Counted from the stretch's first letter, positions 1-7,070 are shown. The stretch: 12,885 nucleotides of DNA from an uncultured Fretibacterium sp. (GCA_905373185.1 CAJPSE010000025.1:1-12885), one strand, 5' to 3'. Made by a program: numbers and translations. The notes: generated from the letters alone by a model not told the origin.

Positions 1-113
1 GCAACCGCTCGCTTCGCTTGCGGGCCGATCAGTCTCAGGATAGCGGCGTGGGGGCATTAAGCAGACGACCAGCGAGTGTAGCGAGCCGTGTCGGTCGCTT
101 AGTTTCTTCACCA
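1..113. other. Non-coding left edge with short imperfect palindromes
   Basis: No convincing coding frame is visible here. The stretch has short GC-rich words built on gcgag/ctcgc and a short inverted pair, cgacc at 66-70 and ggtcg at 93-97. It could be the 3' flank of a gene lying left of the window or a worn repeat element. Nothing supports an RNA gene. Confidence 0.4.
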
Positions 114-141
114 GGGGGCAAAGCCCCCATATTAAATTTTT
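114..141 (+). terminator. Possible rho-independent terminator reading rightward
   Basis: A perfect 6-bp GC stem, gggggc at 114-119 and gccccc at 123-128, encloses a 3-nt loop (aaa). It is followed by an AT-rich stretch ending in five T's at 137-141. The T run starts 8 nt after the stem, so this is an imperfect intrinsic terminator. It would end a rightward transcript entering from outside the window. Confidence 0.4.
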
Positions 142-142
142 A

Positions 143-226
143 GGAAGCGCTGGAGATTTTTGCCTATAGATGTTTTGCATATTTCGCCTTTGAGAAATAT
201 GCATTTTAGTTTTAATCAGCGCTTCC
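143..226. repeat. AT-rich nested inverted repeat abutting the ybaK stop codon
   Basis: Outer arms ggaagcgctg (143-152) and cagcgcttcc (217-226) are perfect 10-bp inverted repeats. Inside them lies a second perfect 10-bp pair, tgcatatttc (176-185) and gaaatatgca (194-203), with an 8-nt loop. The right arm touches the ybaK stop codon at 227-229. The segment is far richer in A+T than the flanking genes. It may act as the 3' end structure of the waaA-ybaK transcript, or be a tiny palindromic mobile element. I see no clear target-site duplication and no strong T run after the hairpin on the minus strand. Confidence 0.5.
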
Positions 227-703
227 CTAAATTAGGTCCGCCAGGGTAAACTCCAGGACCTTGCGCAGCTCCTCCAGGGCAATCCTGAGCTGGTGGCCGA
301 TTCGGCCCGCGCTGACGACGATCGTGCCGAGCCGTTCCGCGGAGGCGTCGATGACGGTGGGGAAGGCCCTCTTCATCCCGACGGGGGAGCAGCCGCCGTG
401 CACGTAGCCCGTCAGCGGCAGGAGCTCCCTGGAGTGCACCATCTCGACGGACTTCTCCCCGACGACACGGGCGGCCTTCCTCAGATCCAGAGTGCCCGTC
501 GCGGGGACGACGAAGACGTAGTGGTTCCGCGTCCTGCCGACCGTGACGAGGGTCTTGAAGAGCCCCTCGGGCTCCAGTCCGAGCAAGTGCGCCGCCTCGA
601 GCGCACTCACGGCCTCGGAGGCGGGGAAGGAGAGGGCCTCGTAGGCCGCGCCCCTGGCGTCCAGAATGCGCATCGCGTTGGTCCTGTCGCCGCCTTTGCT
701 CAT
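227..703 (-). CDS. ybaK: YbaK/EbsC-family Cys-tRNA(Pro) deacylase
   Basis: A 158-residue cytoplasmic protein of the usual length for this family. The family hydrolyses Cys wrongly charged on tRNA(Pro) in trans, correcting an error of prolyl-tRNA synthetase. Recognisable parts are the LFKTLV segment near residue 50, which holds the conserved lysine of the family, GEKSVEM near 82, and YVHGGCSPVGMKRAFPTVID near 101-120, which closely matches the YbaK signature (GGCSP.GMK..FPT.ID). The start is supported by AGGAG at 710-714, 6 nt upstream of ATG. It is the last gene of a leftward operon, 33 nt after the upstream unknown gene. The specificity (Cys-tRNA(Pro) rather than a related mischarged tRNA) is inferred from family resemblance. 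Confidence 0.9.
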   Translation of the reverse strand: MSKGGDRTNAMRILDARGAAYEALSFPASEAVSALEAAHLLGLEPEGLFKTLVTVGRTRNHYVFVVPATGTLDLRKAARVVGEKSVEMVHSRELLPLTGYVHGGCSPVGMKRAFPTVIDASAERLGTIVVSAGRIGHQLRIALEELRKVLEFTLADLI

Positions 704-736
704 GGCGAGCTCCTCTTTCTCCTCCCCGACACGGGG

Positions 737-2008
737 TCAGCGCCACGACCGGGCGCGTTCCAGCATCCGGTCCCGGTCGAGCGGCCGGACGGCGTCGACG
801 ATCCACGTGCGCATCGCCGCGCCCTCCGGCGTGTCCTGGGAGGCGGAGAGGAACTCCAGCTCCACGCCCAGGGCCGCCGCCACGTCGTGGGCCAGGACGG
901 GCCAGACCCGGCCGATGTCGCCGATGACCGGGACACTGCCCTCGTGGCGGGCGAAGGCGGACATCTCCATGCGGAAGGGAATGCGCGCCACCTTCGTCTT
1001 GGGCAGCCCCCTGTCGATGGCGTTCTGGACGGTGTCGTTCATCTCGACGGCGCGTCTGAGGTTCTCGTCCAGGTCGATGCGCACCAGCGTCTTGTCCCTG
1101 AGGCTGTAGGTGAACTGCCGGGCCCAGGAGGCCCAGATGCCGTGGCCCGTATAGCACTCGAAGGGGCCGTCGTGGATCTCCTGCGTCAGGGCGACGGCGG
1201 ACTCGATGATGACGTCGCAGTCCGCGAGCATCCGGGCCAGGCGCATGGAGCGCGCGGAGACGGGGATGCTGTCGCCGATGGCCATCCCCACCGCGCCCCC
1301 GCCGATCAGCTGCGGGATCGTCACCAGCACGGGGACGCCGCGCGCGTCCGCCGCGCCCAGCATGGTGCGGGGGTCGCACCCCCAGCCGGCCACGGCCTCG
1401 AAGGGAAGGCCGTAAAGCTGCGCCAGGGTCAGGATCTCGCCCGCCAGGCGCTCGCCCCTCAGGCCCATCGGATAGGCCATGTTCCCGGCCGCCTTGACTA
1501 TTTCGCTCTGCACGGGAAGCCCCCGCCCCCGCTCCAGGAGCTCGTCGTCCAGGGGCATCTCCCGTTTCAGGGCCGCCCACTCCGCGTCCCCCATCCGCGT
1601 GAACTCGAACAGGTCGCCCCGCGGCATCTTGTCCATGTCCATCCCGAGGGCCGCCGCGTCCACGCGCCACACCCGGTCGAGCGCGCCGCCCATCTCGTGG
1701 GAGACGACGGCGGAGCTCGTGGAGACGGCATCGACCAGCCCGACGCGGATCAGCTCCGCAATGAGGGTCGTGACCCCCTCGTGGATGTTGGGGCCGCTCC
1801 CGGTGACGACCATCACCCTGCCCCCCCGCTCCTTGACCTCGACGATGCGCCGGGCCGCCGCGGCCAGGGCGGCGCGCGAGCGCTCGTCCAGCGACGCGCG
1901 GAACGTCTCGATCAGGGGTGCGCCGAACAACGTGTTCCTTCTCAATGAATCACGGCGCCTCATGAATCGCTGTGCCTCCAACTCTACGGGATCAAACTGC
2001 AGGGTCAT
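737..2008 (-). CDS. Conserved hypothetical Rossmann-like protein, possibly deoxyhypusine-synthase-like
   Basis: A 423-residue, apparently cytoplasmic protein with no signal peptide. I do not recognise it with certainty. Its ATG overlaps the waaA stop in an ATGA (2005-2008), and no strong Shine-Dalgarno is visible, so translation is probably coupled. Near residues 64-108 it reads GRVMVVTGSGPNIHEG, then GLVDAVSTSSAVVSHEMGGA. The pattern 'Gly-rich loop, helix, GLVDAxxTxxAxxxH' resembles the NAD-binding deoxyhypusine synthase fold and the C-terminal domains of ArgZ/LOR-SDH-type proteins. Later segments are GWGCDPRTMLGA, GVPVLVTIPQLIGGGAVGMA and ECYTGHGIWASW. The lysine motif expected of true deoxyhypusine synthase is not seen, and bacteria lack canonical hypusine. 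The coding call is firm; the function is open. Confidence 0.85.
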   Translation of the reverse strand: MTLQFDPVELEAQRFMRRRDSLRRNTLFGAPLIETFRASLDERSRAALAAAARRIVEVKERGGRVMVVTGSGPNIHEGVTTLIAELIRVGLVDAVSTSSAVVSHEMGGALDRVWRVDAAALGMDMDKMPRGDLFEFTRMGDAEWAALKREMPLDDELLERGRGLPVQSEIVKAAGNMAYPMGLRGERLAGEILTLAQLYGLPFEAVAGWGCDPRTMLGAADARGVPVLVTIPQLIGGGAVGMAIGDSIPVSARSMRLARMLADCDVIIESAVALTQEIHDGPFECYTGHGIWASWARQFTYSLRDKTLVRIDLDENLRRAVEMNDTVQNAIDRGLPKTKVARIPFRMEMSAFARHEGSVPVIGDIGRVWPVLAHDVAAALGVELEFLSASQDTPEGAAMRTWIVDAVRPLDRDRMLERARSWR

Positions 2009-3294
2009 TTTACGTAGGTCTCGATCACGGACCACGTGCGCTCCGCCGCGCCCCCGAGCGTCTCGAAGTACCCCCGGCAGGCCTCGCGAACGTGCTCCCT
2101 CTCGGCCGGCTCCAGGGCGCGTTCCCAGGCGGCGGCGAGCTCGTTGGCGCTTCGGACGCACCGCGCGGCCCCCATGCGGTCCATGCGCCCCGTGTCCGGA
2201 AAGTCGGCCATGTCCGGGCCGTGCATCGTCGGGACCTCCAGCAGCGCGGGCTCCAGAGGGTTCTGGCCGCCCTTCTGCACGAGGCTGCCCCCGACGAACG
2301 CCGCGTCGGCCGCCGCGTAGAGGTCGAAGAGCAGGCCGATGCGGTCGGCCACGGCGATGTCCCAGTCGTCGGGGAGCCGGGAGAGCAGGTCCGCGCGGAG
2401 CTCCGGGTAGGGCAGCGCCGCGGCGACGGCGAACAGGGCGCGCTCGGGATGGCGCGGCACGACCACCAGGCGGGCGTCCGGATGGCTGCGCCGGAGCCTG
2501 TGGAAGGCGGTAATCACGATGTCGTCCTCGCCCTTGTGCGTGCTGCCGGCCACGAACAGGGGCGCGTCCCCCCGCCGCAGGTGTGCCCAGCGGGACGCGT
2601 CGGCCTCGGACCTCCGGCTCATCAGCGCGTCCACCTTGCAGTCGCCCGTCACGACGAGCCTCTCCGTGGGGACGCCCAGGGCCAGGAAGTGCTCCCGGTC
2701 CTCGTCGAAGCGCACGAGGATGCGCGCGAAGCAGGAGAGGACGCCGCGCCAGAACGGGGCCTGCCTTCTGAGCTTCCGGAAGCTCTTCTCCGAGAGCCGC
2801 CCGTTCGCCAGAAACGCGGGGATGCCCCGCGCCCTCAGCTCGGAGAGCATCTCGGGCCAACGCTCCGTCTCCATCGCGACGTAGGCCTTGGGACGTACGG
2901 CGTCGAGCGCCGAACGGACGAACCTGGGGACATCCCAGGGGCTGTAGACCATCCTGTCCGCCGCACCGCCGATCAGCTGAACGGCCATCTCCCGGCCCGT
3001 CCGCGTGACGGTGGAGAGCAGACAGGGCAAAGGAGGCTCGCCGGGCGGGGGCGCGTCGCGCTTCATCGCCCGGATCAGGGCGCTGGCGGACTGCACCTCG
3101 CCGACCGAAACGGCGTGGACCCACACGCCCCCCTGCGGGACGCCCTCGAAGCGCCCCATCCGCTCGTCCAGTCCGACGTCGTACTTCCGGCGCAGCCACC
3201 GCAGGCCGCCGGCCGCAAAAAAGGCGTTGATCCCCAGGCGGTAGGCGGACATCCCGGCCCGCCACGCCCACGCCTCCCGCTTCGATTTCTCCAA
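2005..3294 (-). CDS. waaA: 3-deoxy-D-manno-octulosonic acid (Kdo) transferase
   Basis: A glycosyltransferase (GT30) that moves Kdo from CMP-Kdo onto lipid A precursor at the inner face of the inner membrane. Counted from the upstream ATG, the sequence shows WVHAVSVGEV around residue 64-73, whose Glu matches the catalytic base of the family. It also shows METERWPE (usually ETELWP), GSTHKGED, VVPRHPER and FVGGSLVQKGGQNPLEPA, the GGxNPLEP signature of KdtA. The length of about 430 residues is normal. An ATG at 3310-3312 is in frame but has no upstream ribosome site. GGAGG at 3303-3307 lies inside that extension, 8 nt before TTG at 3292-3294, so I choose the TTG, giving 429 residues. It is the first gene of the leftward operon. 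Confidence 0.92.
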   Translation of the reverse strand: MEKSKREAWAWRAGMSAYRLGINAFFAAGGLRWLRRKYDVGLDERMGRFEGVPQGGVWVHAVSVGEVQSASALIRAMKRDAPPPGEPPLPCLLSTVTRTGREMAVQLIGGAADRMVYSPWDVPRFVRSALDAVRPKAYVAMETERWPEMLSELRARGIPAFLANGRLSEKSFRKLRRQAPFWRGVLSCFARILVRFDEDREHFLALGVPTERLVVTGDCKVDALMSRRSEADASRWAHLRRGDAPLFVAGSTHKGEDDIVITAFHRLRRSHPDARLVVVPRHPERALFAVAAALPYPELRADLLSRLPDDWDIAVADRIGLLFDLYAAADAAFVGGSLVQKGGQNPLEPALLEVPTMHGPDMADFPDTGRMDRMGAARCVRSANELAAAWERALEPAEREHVREACRGYFETLGGAAERTWSVIETYVK

Positions 3295-3302
3295 GGCGCA
3301 CA

Positions 3303-3307
3303 CCTCC
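3303..3307 (-). promoter_or_regulatory. Ribosome binding site deciding the waaA start
   Basis: GGAGG on the minus strand lies 8 nt upstream of the TTG at 3294. It falls inside codons 3-4 of the longer ATG-initiated frame, which therefore is probably not the real start. Confidence 0.6.
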
Positions 3308-3389
3308 AACATAATAAGGCAACAAGGGCAGGGTACACAAAAAGCGCAAGGGGAAACCGGCTGTCCTGACGGAGCCCCCCCTCTTTCTT

Positions 3390-3423
3390 CTCATTTTATA
3401 GTATGAGGGCCGGCCGAGACCTG
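3390..3423 (-). promoter_or_regulatory. Weak candidate promoter for the waaA operon
   Basis: On the minus strand TATAAA (plus-strand 3395-3400) sits inside a small inverted repeat, ctcat (3390-3394) and atgag (3403-3407). No good -35 box lies 16-18 bp upstream. A start near 3388 would give a leader of about 90 nt. This is the best AT-rich -10 candidate in the divergent gap, but the evidence is thin. Confidence 0.3.
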
Positions 3424-3502
3424 CGCGCCCGTACGTATTATCGCACGAACGCGGAGCGAAAAGGGGACAGCGGCGGACCGGGGTTCTTTCCCGACCTTTT
3501 CC

Positions 3503-3531
3503 GACCCGGGCCATGCGTACTGAGCTATAAT
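3503..3531 (+). promoter_or_regulatory. Candidate sigma70-type promoter for the LmeA-like gene
   Basis: A perfect TATAAT lies at 3526-3531 in otherwise GC-rich DNA. The -35 region (about 3503-3508, gacccg) is poor, so an activator or UP contacts may be needed. A start near 3538 would give a leader of about 30 nt containing the AGGAGG site. The rest of the divergent gap (3295-3567) shows no further gene; the open frame running into it from the right has no ribosome site. Confidence 0.55.
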
Positions 3532-3552
3532 AAGGGCGAACGGGAATCCATT

Positions 3553-3558
3553 AGGAGG
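3553..3558 (+). promoter_or_regulatory. Ribosome binding site deciding a TTG start
   Basis: AGGAGG followed by a 9-nt spacer leads to TTG at 3568-3570, where a signal-peptide-like sequence begins. An in-frame upstream ATG at 3403 has no such site and would place a charged, non-hydrophobic stretch before the signal peptide. Confidence 0.7.
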
Positions 3559-3567
3559 TCTTTCATC

Positions 3568-4374
3568 TTGAGGACGATCAAGCTGCTTCTGTTGATGCTT
3601 CCGATGCTTTTGGCGAGAGGAGGCTTTCCTCTGCCCCTCGCCGCATCCGCCCTTTGGGCCGCCGACTTCGAGTTCCGGGGAGCGATCGAGCCCACGGACG
3701 ACACCTCGCGCCTCCTGGCCTATTACGTGAACCGCTTCGCCCCGGAGGAGCTCACGCTCTCAGTCGTGGGGCAGCCGGACGCCACGGGGCGTTTTCACGA
3801 CCTCTTCATGGACCTCAAAGGCGTCAAGATCGAGGACGTCCGTATCGACAGGCTGACCTTCCGCATGAACGACGTCCAGTTCAACGCGCCGGAGAACTGG
3901 GCCTCCGGGGACGTCGAGTGCCGGGACGCCCTTCAGATCTACGCCGCGTGCCGCATCCTCGAGGAGGACATCAACAGGGGCCTGGAGGCCCAGACCTTCG
4001 GCAAGGACGACCACTGGAAGAACATCGCGCTCGCCATCACGCCCTCCGGGCTCAAGGGCAGGGGGACGTATCTGGCCAAAGTCCTGTTCGTCACATTGGA
4101 CATCCTCATCGAGATCGACAGCAAGCTGAAGATCGTCAACCGCAAGGAGCTTTGGCTGGACAAGCCCCAGGTGCGCATCAACAAGCTGGACCTGCCCGAC
4201 TACATCACGAACAAGGCATTGTCGCAGATTCAGCCCCTGTTGGACCTCGCCCGGTTTCCCCTGCCCCTGAAGCTCCATACCGTGACATTGGAGGAGGGGT
4301 CGGCGCTGCTCTCCACACGCCTTCCCCCGCAGCCGGTCGAGCAGGGCGTCACGTACCACTACCTGGCACGCTGA
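3568..4374 (+). CDS. Secreted LmeA/DUF2993-like lipid-binding protein
   Basis: A 268-residue protein starting at TTG. Residues 2-31 form a signal peptide: a basic start (RTIK), a Leu-rich core, and a likely cleavage after Ala-Leu-Trp-Ala. The mature part has alternating beta-rich segments such as MDLKGVKIEDVRIDRLTFRM, LAITPSGLKGRGTYLAKV and ELWLDKPQVRINKLDLPDYI. The spacing of polar and hydrophobic residues recalls DUF2993 (LmeA) proteins, elongated TULIP-like lipid-binding proteins of the periplasm. The assignment is by pattern, not by a search. It is followed 35 nt later by a DUF4153-like membrane protein on the same strand, so both may work in envelope lipid handling. Secretion is well supported; the family is moderately supported. 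Confidence 0.75.
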   Translation: MRTIKLLLLMLPMLLARGGFPLPLAASALWAADFEFRGAIEPTDDTSRLLAYYVNRFAPEELTLSVVGQPDATGRFHDLFMDLKGVKIEDVRIDRLTFRMNDVQFNAPENWASGDVECRDALQIYAACRILEEDINRGLEAQTFGKDDHWKNIALAITPSGLKGRGTYLAKVLFVTLDILIEIDSKLKIVNRKELWLDKPQVRINKLDLPDYITNKALSQIQPLLDLARFPLPLKLHTVTLEEGSALLSTRLPPQPVEQGVTYHYLAR

Positions 4375-4409
4375 CCGCGTTCCTCTATCTCGTTCCTCCA
4401 TCCGCATCC

Positions 4410-6140
4410 ATGTACGGAATCGACCGCAAGCGTTACCTTTGGGTCATACTGTCGGCCCTGTTGCAGGGGCTCCTGCTGGGGCAGTACGCCGTAACCCGGA
4501 GCGGGCTCTTTCTGGCCCTGCCCCTGCCCCTGCTGACCGTCCTCCCCTTCGCCTTCTGGCTGGCCCAGGAGCACTGGGGACGGCGGCTCAAGCGCTTTTT
4601 GGGCGGGCTCACCCTCGTGCTCTCGGCCTTCTGCGCCTACAGGCTTTGGTCCCTCTATCCGCCCGACGGCGTGTTCCTCTCCATGCCCTCCCAGAGCATG
4701 GACCTGCTGAGGATCTGCATGGCCGCCTTCCTGCTCCTGCCCTTCTTCCAGTGCCGCATCGCGACCTGGAGCTGGCACGTCCCCTACTCCGACATCTTTT
4801 TCCAGCTCTGCCGCAACGTGTTTCTGCTGTTTCAGGCCACCATCATGACCGTGGTCTTCTGGGCGCTGCTCCTCACCGCCAGCCTGCTCTTCGACATCGT
4901 CGGGCTGGCGTTCGTGCCGGGCATCCTGTTCCACCCGCTCGTGGCGGCGCCCCTGACGAGCCTCACGGTCGCCCTCTCCATCACCCTGGCGCTCAAGCAC
5001 CCCGGCATCGATTCCCTGGGGCGCTGGATCCTGTCCATCCTGGCCTGGCTCCTGCCCCCATTTTCGGCCCTCTCCTTCGTCTTCATCGCCTGCCTGCCCT
5101 ACTCCGGGCTCAAGACCCTCTGGAGCACCGGCCAGGCCAGCTCCCTGATGCTGCTCCTCCAGCTGGGCACCATCCTGCTTGCCAACGCCGCATGGCTCGA
5201 CGGAACCCGGTCCCCCTTCAACAACCGGGCCGTCGGGGCCCTGGCGAAGGTCTCCCTGCTCTGCCTTCCCGCCTACACGGCGCTCTGCCTCTATTCGCTG
5301 GGACTGAGGATTCAGCAGTACGGGCTTTCGGTCGACCGCATCCACGCCGCATTCCTGGTGGTCGTGACGGGCATCTGGGGCCTGGGCTACGCGGGCGCCG
5401 TCCTGCTGCGGCAGTGGCCGTCCGCGATAGGGCGCATCAACATCGCCTCGGTCCTGATTCTGTCCGTGCTCGTCGTGGCGATGAACTCCCCGCTCCTGGA
5501 CCCCTACCGCCTGGCCGCGAACAACCAGGTGGACCGCCTGCTGGGCGGCCAGATCGCCCCTGCCGACTTCGACTACCTCTACCTGCGCTTCAGCCTCGGG
5601 CGCTACGGCAAATATGCCCTGATACGGCTGCGGGAGGCCGCGCACCCCCGAGCGGACGCCATCCGGCGGCGCATCGAGGCCGCCATGAGGGTGGATCCCC
5701 TGGCTCACTGGCGGGACGTGCGCAGCGGCACGGTTCCCGAATCGCAAAGGCGCGACATCCTGCACAACGCCGCCGTCTACCCGGCCGGGCGCAGGCTCTC
5801 CCCGGAGCTGGTCGAGCGCCTGATCCGGCTCTGGGAGGGGGACGACGGCGTGCTGCGGTCCCTGCACCGCAGCTCCGACGCGGTCTTTGTGTTCGAGGAC
5901 GTCCTGACCGAAGGGGAAAACGGCGGGGAGGCCCTCCTGATAATCCAGACCGGGACCGGACTCGTCCTGGAGGTCGCCTCCGGAGAGCCGCACGTCGCTG
6001 GATTCTTTCAGGGCGACTTTTCCCCGGAGGAGCTGTCCTCCCGGGACGTATCCGTTGCGGAACCGCAGTTCAGGGACGTAACGATCCGGGGGGACCGGTA
6101 CCGCATCCTGCCCTGGCCGGGCAGCCAAACGGCAAGATAG
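4410..6140 (+). CDS. DUF4153-like polytopic membrane protein
   Basis: A 576-residue protein with roughly ten or more hydrophobic segments in its first about 370 residues, starting with YLWVILSALLQGLLLGQYAV. A soluble C-terminal part follows. Around residues 370-400 comes a conserved-looking transition, LAANNQVDRLLGG then DFDYLYLRFSLGRYGKYAL. This resembles the 'xDYLxxLxxxAxxAL' segment seen in DUF4153/DUF4173-type membrane proteins. No function is established for the family. No clear Shine-Dalgarno precedes the ATG at 4410, so translation may depend on coupling to the upstream gene 35 nt away; an upstream non-ATG start cannot be excluded. It ends in TAG just before a hairpin shared with the convergent phzF gene. 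Confidence 0.8.
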   Translation: MYGIDRKRYLWVILSALLQGLLLGQYAVTRSGLFLALPLPLLTVLPFAFWLAQEHWGRRLKRFLGGLTLVLSAFCAYRLWSLYPPDGVFLSMPSQSMDLLRICMAAFLLLPFFQCRIATWSWHVPYSDIFFQLCRNVFLLFQATIMTVVFWALLLTASLLFDIVGLAFVPGILFHPLVAAPLTSLTVALSITLALKHPGIDSLGRWILSILAWLLPPFSALSFVFIACLPYSGLKTLWSTGQASSLMLLLQLGTILLANAAWLDGTRSPFNNRAVGALAKVSLLCLPAYTALCLYSLGLRIQQYGLSVDRIHAAFLVVVTGIWGLGYAGAVLLRQWPSAIGRINIASVLILSVLVVAMNSPLLDPYRLAANNQVDRLLGGQIAPADFDYLYLRFSLGRYGKYALIRLREAAHPRADAIRRRIEAAMRVDPLAHWRDVRSGTVPESQRRDILHNAAVYPAGRRLSPELVERLIRLWEGDDGVLRSLHRSSDAVFVFEDVLTEGENGGEALLIIQTGTGLVLEVASGEPHVAGFFQGDFSPEELSSRDVSVAEPQFRDVTIRGDRYRILPWPGSQTAR

Positions 6141-6148
6141 GCCAAAAG

Positions 6149-6183
6149 CGTATCGGCGAGCCGTGTCGTCACTCGCCGATACG
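6149..6183 (-). terminator. Intrinsic terminator of phzF, stem partly inside the coding end
   Basis: Perfect 12-bp arms, cgtatcggcgag (6149-6160) and ctcgccgatacg (6172-6183), enclose an 11-nt loop. On the minus strand the stem is followed by CTTTT (6144-6148), as in an intrinsic terminator. The upstream arm encodes the last residues of PhzF (Arg-Ile-Gly-Glu), and the stop codon lies in the loop. Read rightward there is no T run, so it would be weak for the convergent membrane-protein gene. Confidence 0.75.
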
Positions 6184-6990
6184 GATCTCCCCGGCGGAGA
6201 AAAGCGCCGCCTTGCCGGCCAGCCGGACCCTGTCTCCCGCCATCCGGCAGTAAAGGGTCCCTCCGCGCTTCGAGGCCTGGTAGGCCACGATGTCCTCTTT
6301 CCGAAGCGTTCCGCTCCAGTACGGAACGATGTGGCAGTGGCCGGAACCGCACACGGGATCCTCGGAAACCCCGAGCTTCGGGGCGAAGCTGCGGGACACG
6401 CAGTCCGTGTCCCGCCCCCGCGCCGTCGCATGCAGGAGCAGCCCGTCCAGTTCTGCGACCTTCTCCATGTCGGGAGCCATATTCCTCACCGTCCCCTCGT
6501 CTTCGAAGACGCACAGCAGGTCCCTGCCCCTGTAGGCCTCCTTCGGCTCGGCCCCCATCGCCTCGGTCATGCGGGCCGTCACGGCAACGGGCTCCAGATT
6601 GTAGGCGGGGAAGTCCATCTCGTAAAGCTCGCCTCGCCTTTCCACGGTCAGTTTCCCGCTCAGGGTATCGAAGACGACGCTCTCCCTGCCCTTATCGACG
6701 AAGTTCATGAGTACGAAGGCCGAGGCCAGCGTCGCATGGCCGCACAGGTCGATCTCCCCGCCCGGCGTGAACCAGCGAAGATGGTATCCTCCCTCCTCCG
6801 GGACGACGAACGCGCTCTCGGAGAGGTTGTTCTCCATCGCGATATTCCGCATCGTCCCGTCCGGAAGCCAACTGTCCATGACACAGACGGCGGCGGGGTT
6901 GCCCCCGAAGACCCTGTCGGAAAACGCATCCACCACATACTGCTTCATTGCCGTTTCCGTTTCCGTTTCCGTTTCCGTTTCCATTGCCAT
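6169..6990 (-). CDS. PhzF-family isomerase
   Basis: A 273-residue cytoplasmic enzyme of the PhzF/diaminopimelate-epimerase-like fold. In the namesake a Glu catalyses isomerisation in phenazine synthesis, but most family members have unknown substrates. Visible motifs are DAFSDRVFGGNPAAV (21-35), NNLSESAFV with Glu58 at the place of the catalytic Glu, GGEIDLCGHATLASA (77-91), and GVSEDPVCGSGHC (207-219), matching the family's EDPVTGSAH. The start is set by AAGGAGG just upstream, 8 nt before ATG at 6990. This adds MAM plus five Glu-Thr pairs before the usual family start at Met15. It follows mazF by 80 nt with no terminator between them, so it could be partly co-transcribed with mazEF. No phenazine genes are nearby. 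Confidence 0.93.
   Translation of the reverse strand: MAMETETETETETAMKQYVVDAFSDRVFGGNPAAVCVMDSWLPDGTMRNIAMENNLSESAFVVPEEGGYHLRWFTPGGEIDLCGHATLASAFVLMNFVDKGRESVVFDTLSGKLTVERRGELYEMDFPAYNLEPVAVTARMTEAMGAEPKEAYRGRDLLCVFEDEGTVRNMAPDMEKVAELDGLLLHATARGRDTDCVSRSFAPKLGVSEDPVCGSGHCHIVPYWSGTLRKEDIVAYQASKRGGTLYCRMAGDRVRLAGKAALFSAGEIRIGE
6947..6988 (-). repeat. Hexanucleotide tandem repeat in the 5' end of phzF
   Basis: Five exact copies of gtttcc (6953-6982; ggaaac on the coding strand) are flanked on each side by one variant unit, attgcc (6947-6952 and 6983-6988). The array encodes alternating Glu-Thr at residues 4-13. Copy-number change would lengthen or shorten the N-terminal tail without a frameshift. 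Confidence 0.9.
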
Positions 6991-6998
6991 CGCCGTTA

Positions 6999-7004
6999 CC
7001 TCCT
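6999..7004 (-). promoter_or_regulatory. Ribosome binding site placing the phzF start upstream of the repeat
   Basis: AGGAGG on the minus strand lies 8 nt before ATG at 6988-6990. It places the hexanucleotide repeat inside the coding region rather than in the leader. Confidence 0.75.
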
Positions 7005-7020
7005 TTGACCTCGAGTCAGC

Positions 7021-7046
7021 TCACTCGAACCGCAGGGCGTCGATGG
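7021..7046 (-). repeat. Direct repeat copy: detached macB 3'-end remnant
   Basis: These 26 bp are identical to 7795-7820, the last codons and stop of the macB permease (Ile-Asp-Ala-Leu-Arg-Phe-Glu-stop). Here the copy lies downstream of mazF and upstream of phzF, attached to no permease gene. A short inverted pair, tcgagt (7011-7016) and actcga (7023-7028), spans its edge. Confidence 0.85.
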
Positions 7047-7070
7047 CATACATCTCCCCTCTTCGTCGAT

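Noticed and set aside
737-2008. D-glutamate cyclase (DUF4392) identity for the waaA-coupled gene
   Set aside because: The characteristic GDGGNE.GMG-type motif of that family is not present.
3311-3316. TATTAT as the -10 box of waaA
   Set aside because: A start from it would fall on the ribosome binding site and remove it from the message.
293-3369. Long open frames on the plus strand across the waaA-ybaK operon
   Set aside because: They are Arg/Pro/Gly/His-rich frames opposite real genes, common in GC-rich DNA. They lack ribosome sites and show no protein family pattern.
4359-6431. Long minus-strand open frame opposite the DUF4153-like gene
   Set aside because: Its composition is low-complexity Gln/Gly/Glu/Asp-rich, and it overlaps two genes that show clear membrane and PhzF patterns.
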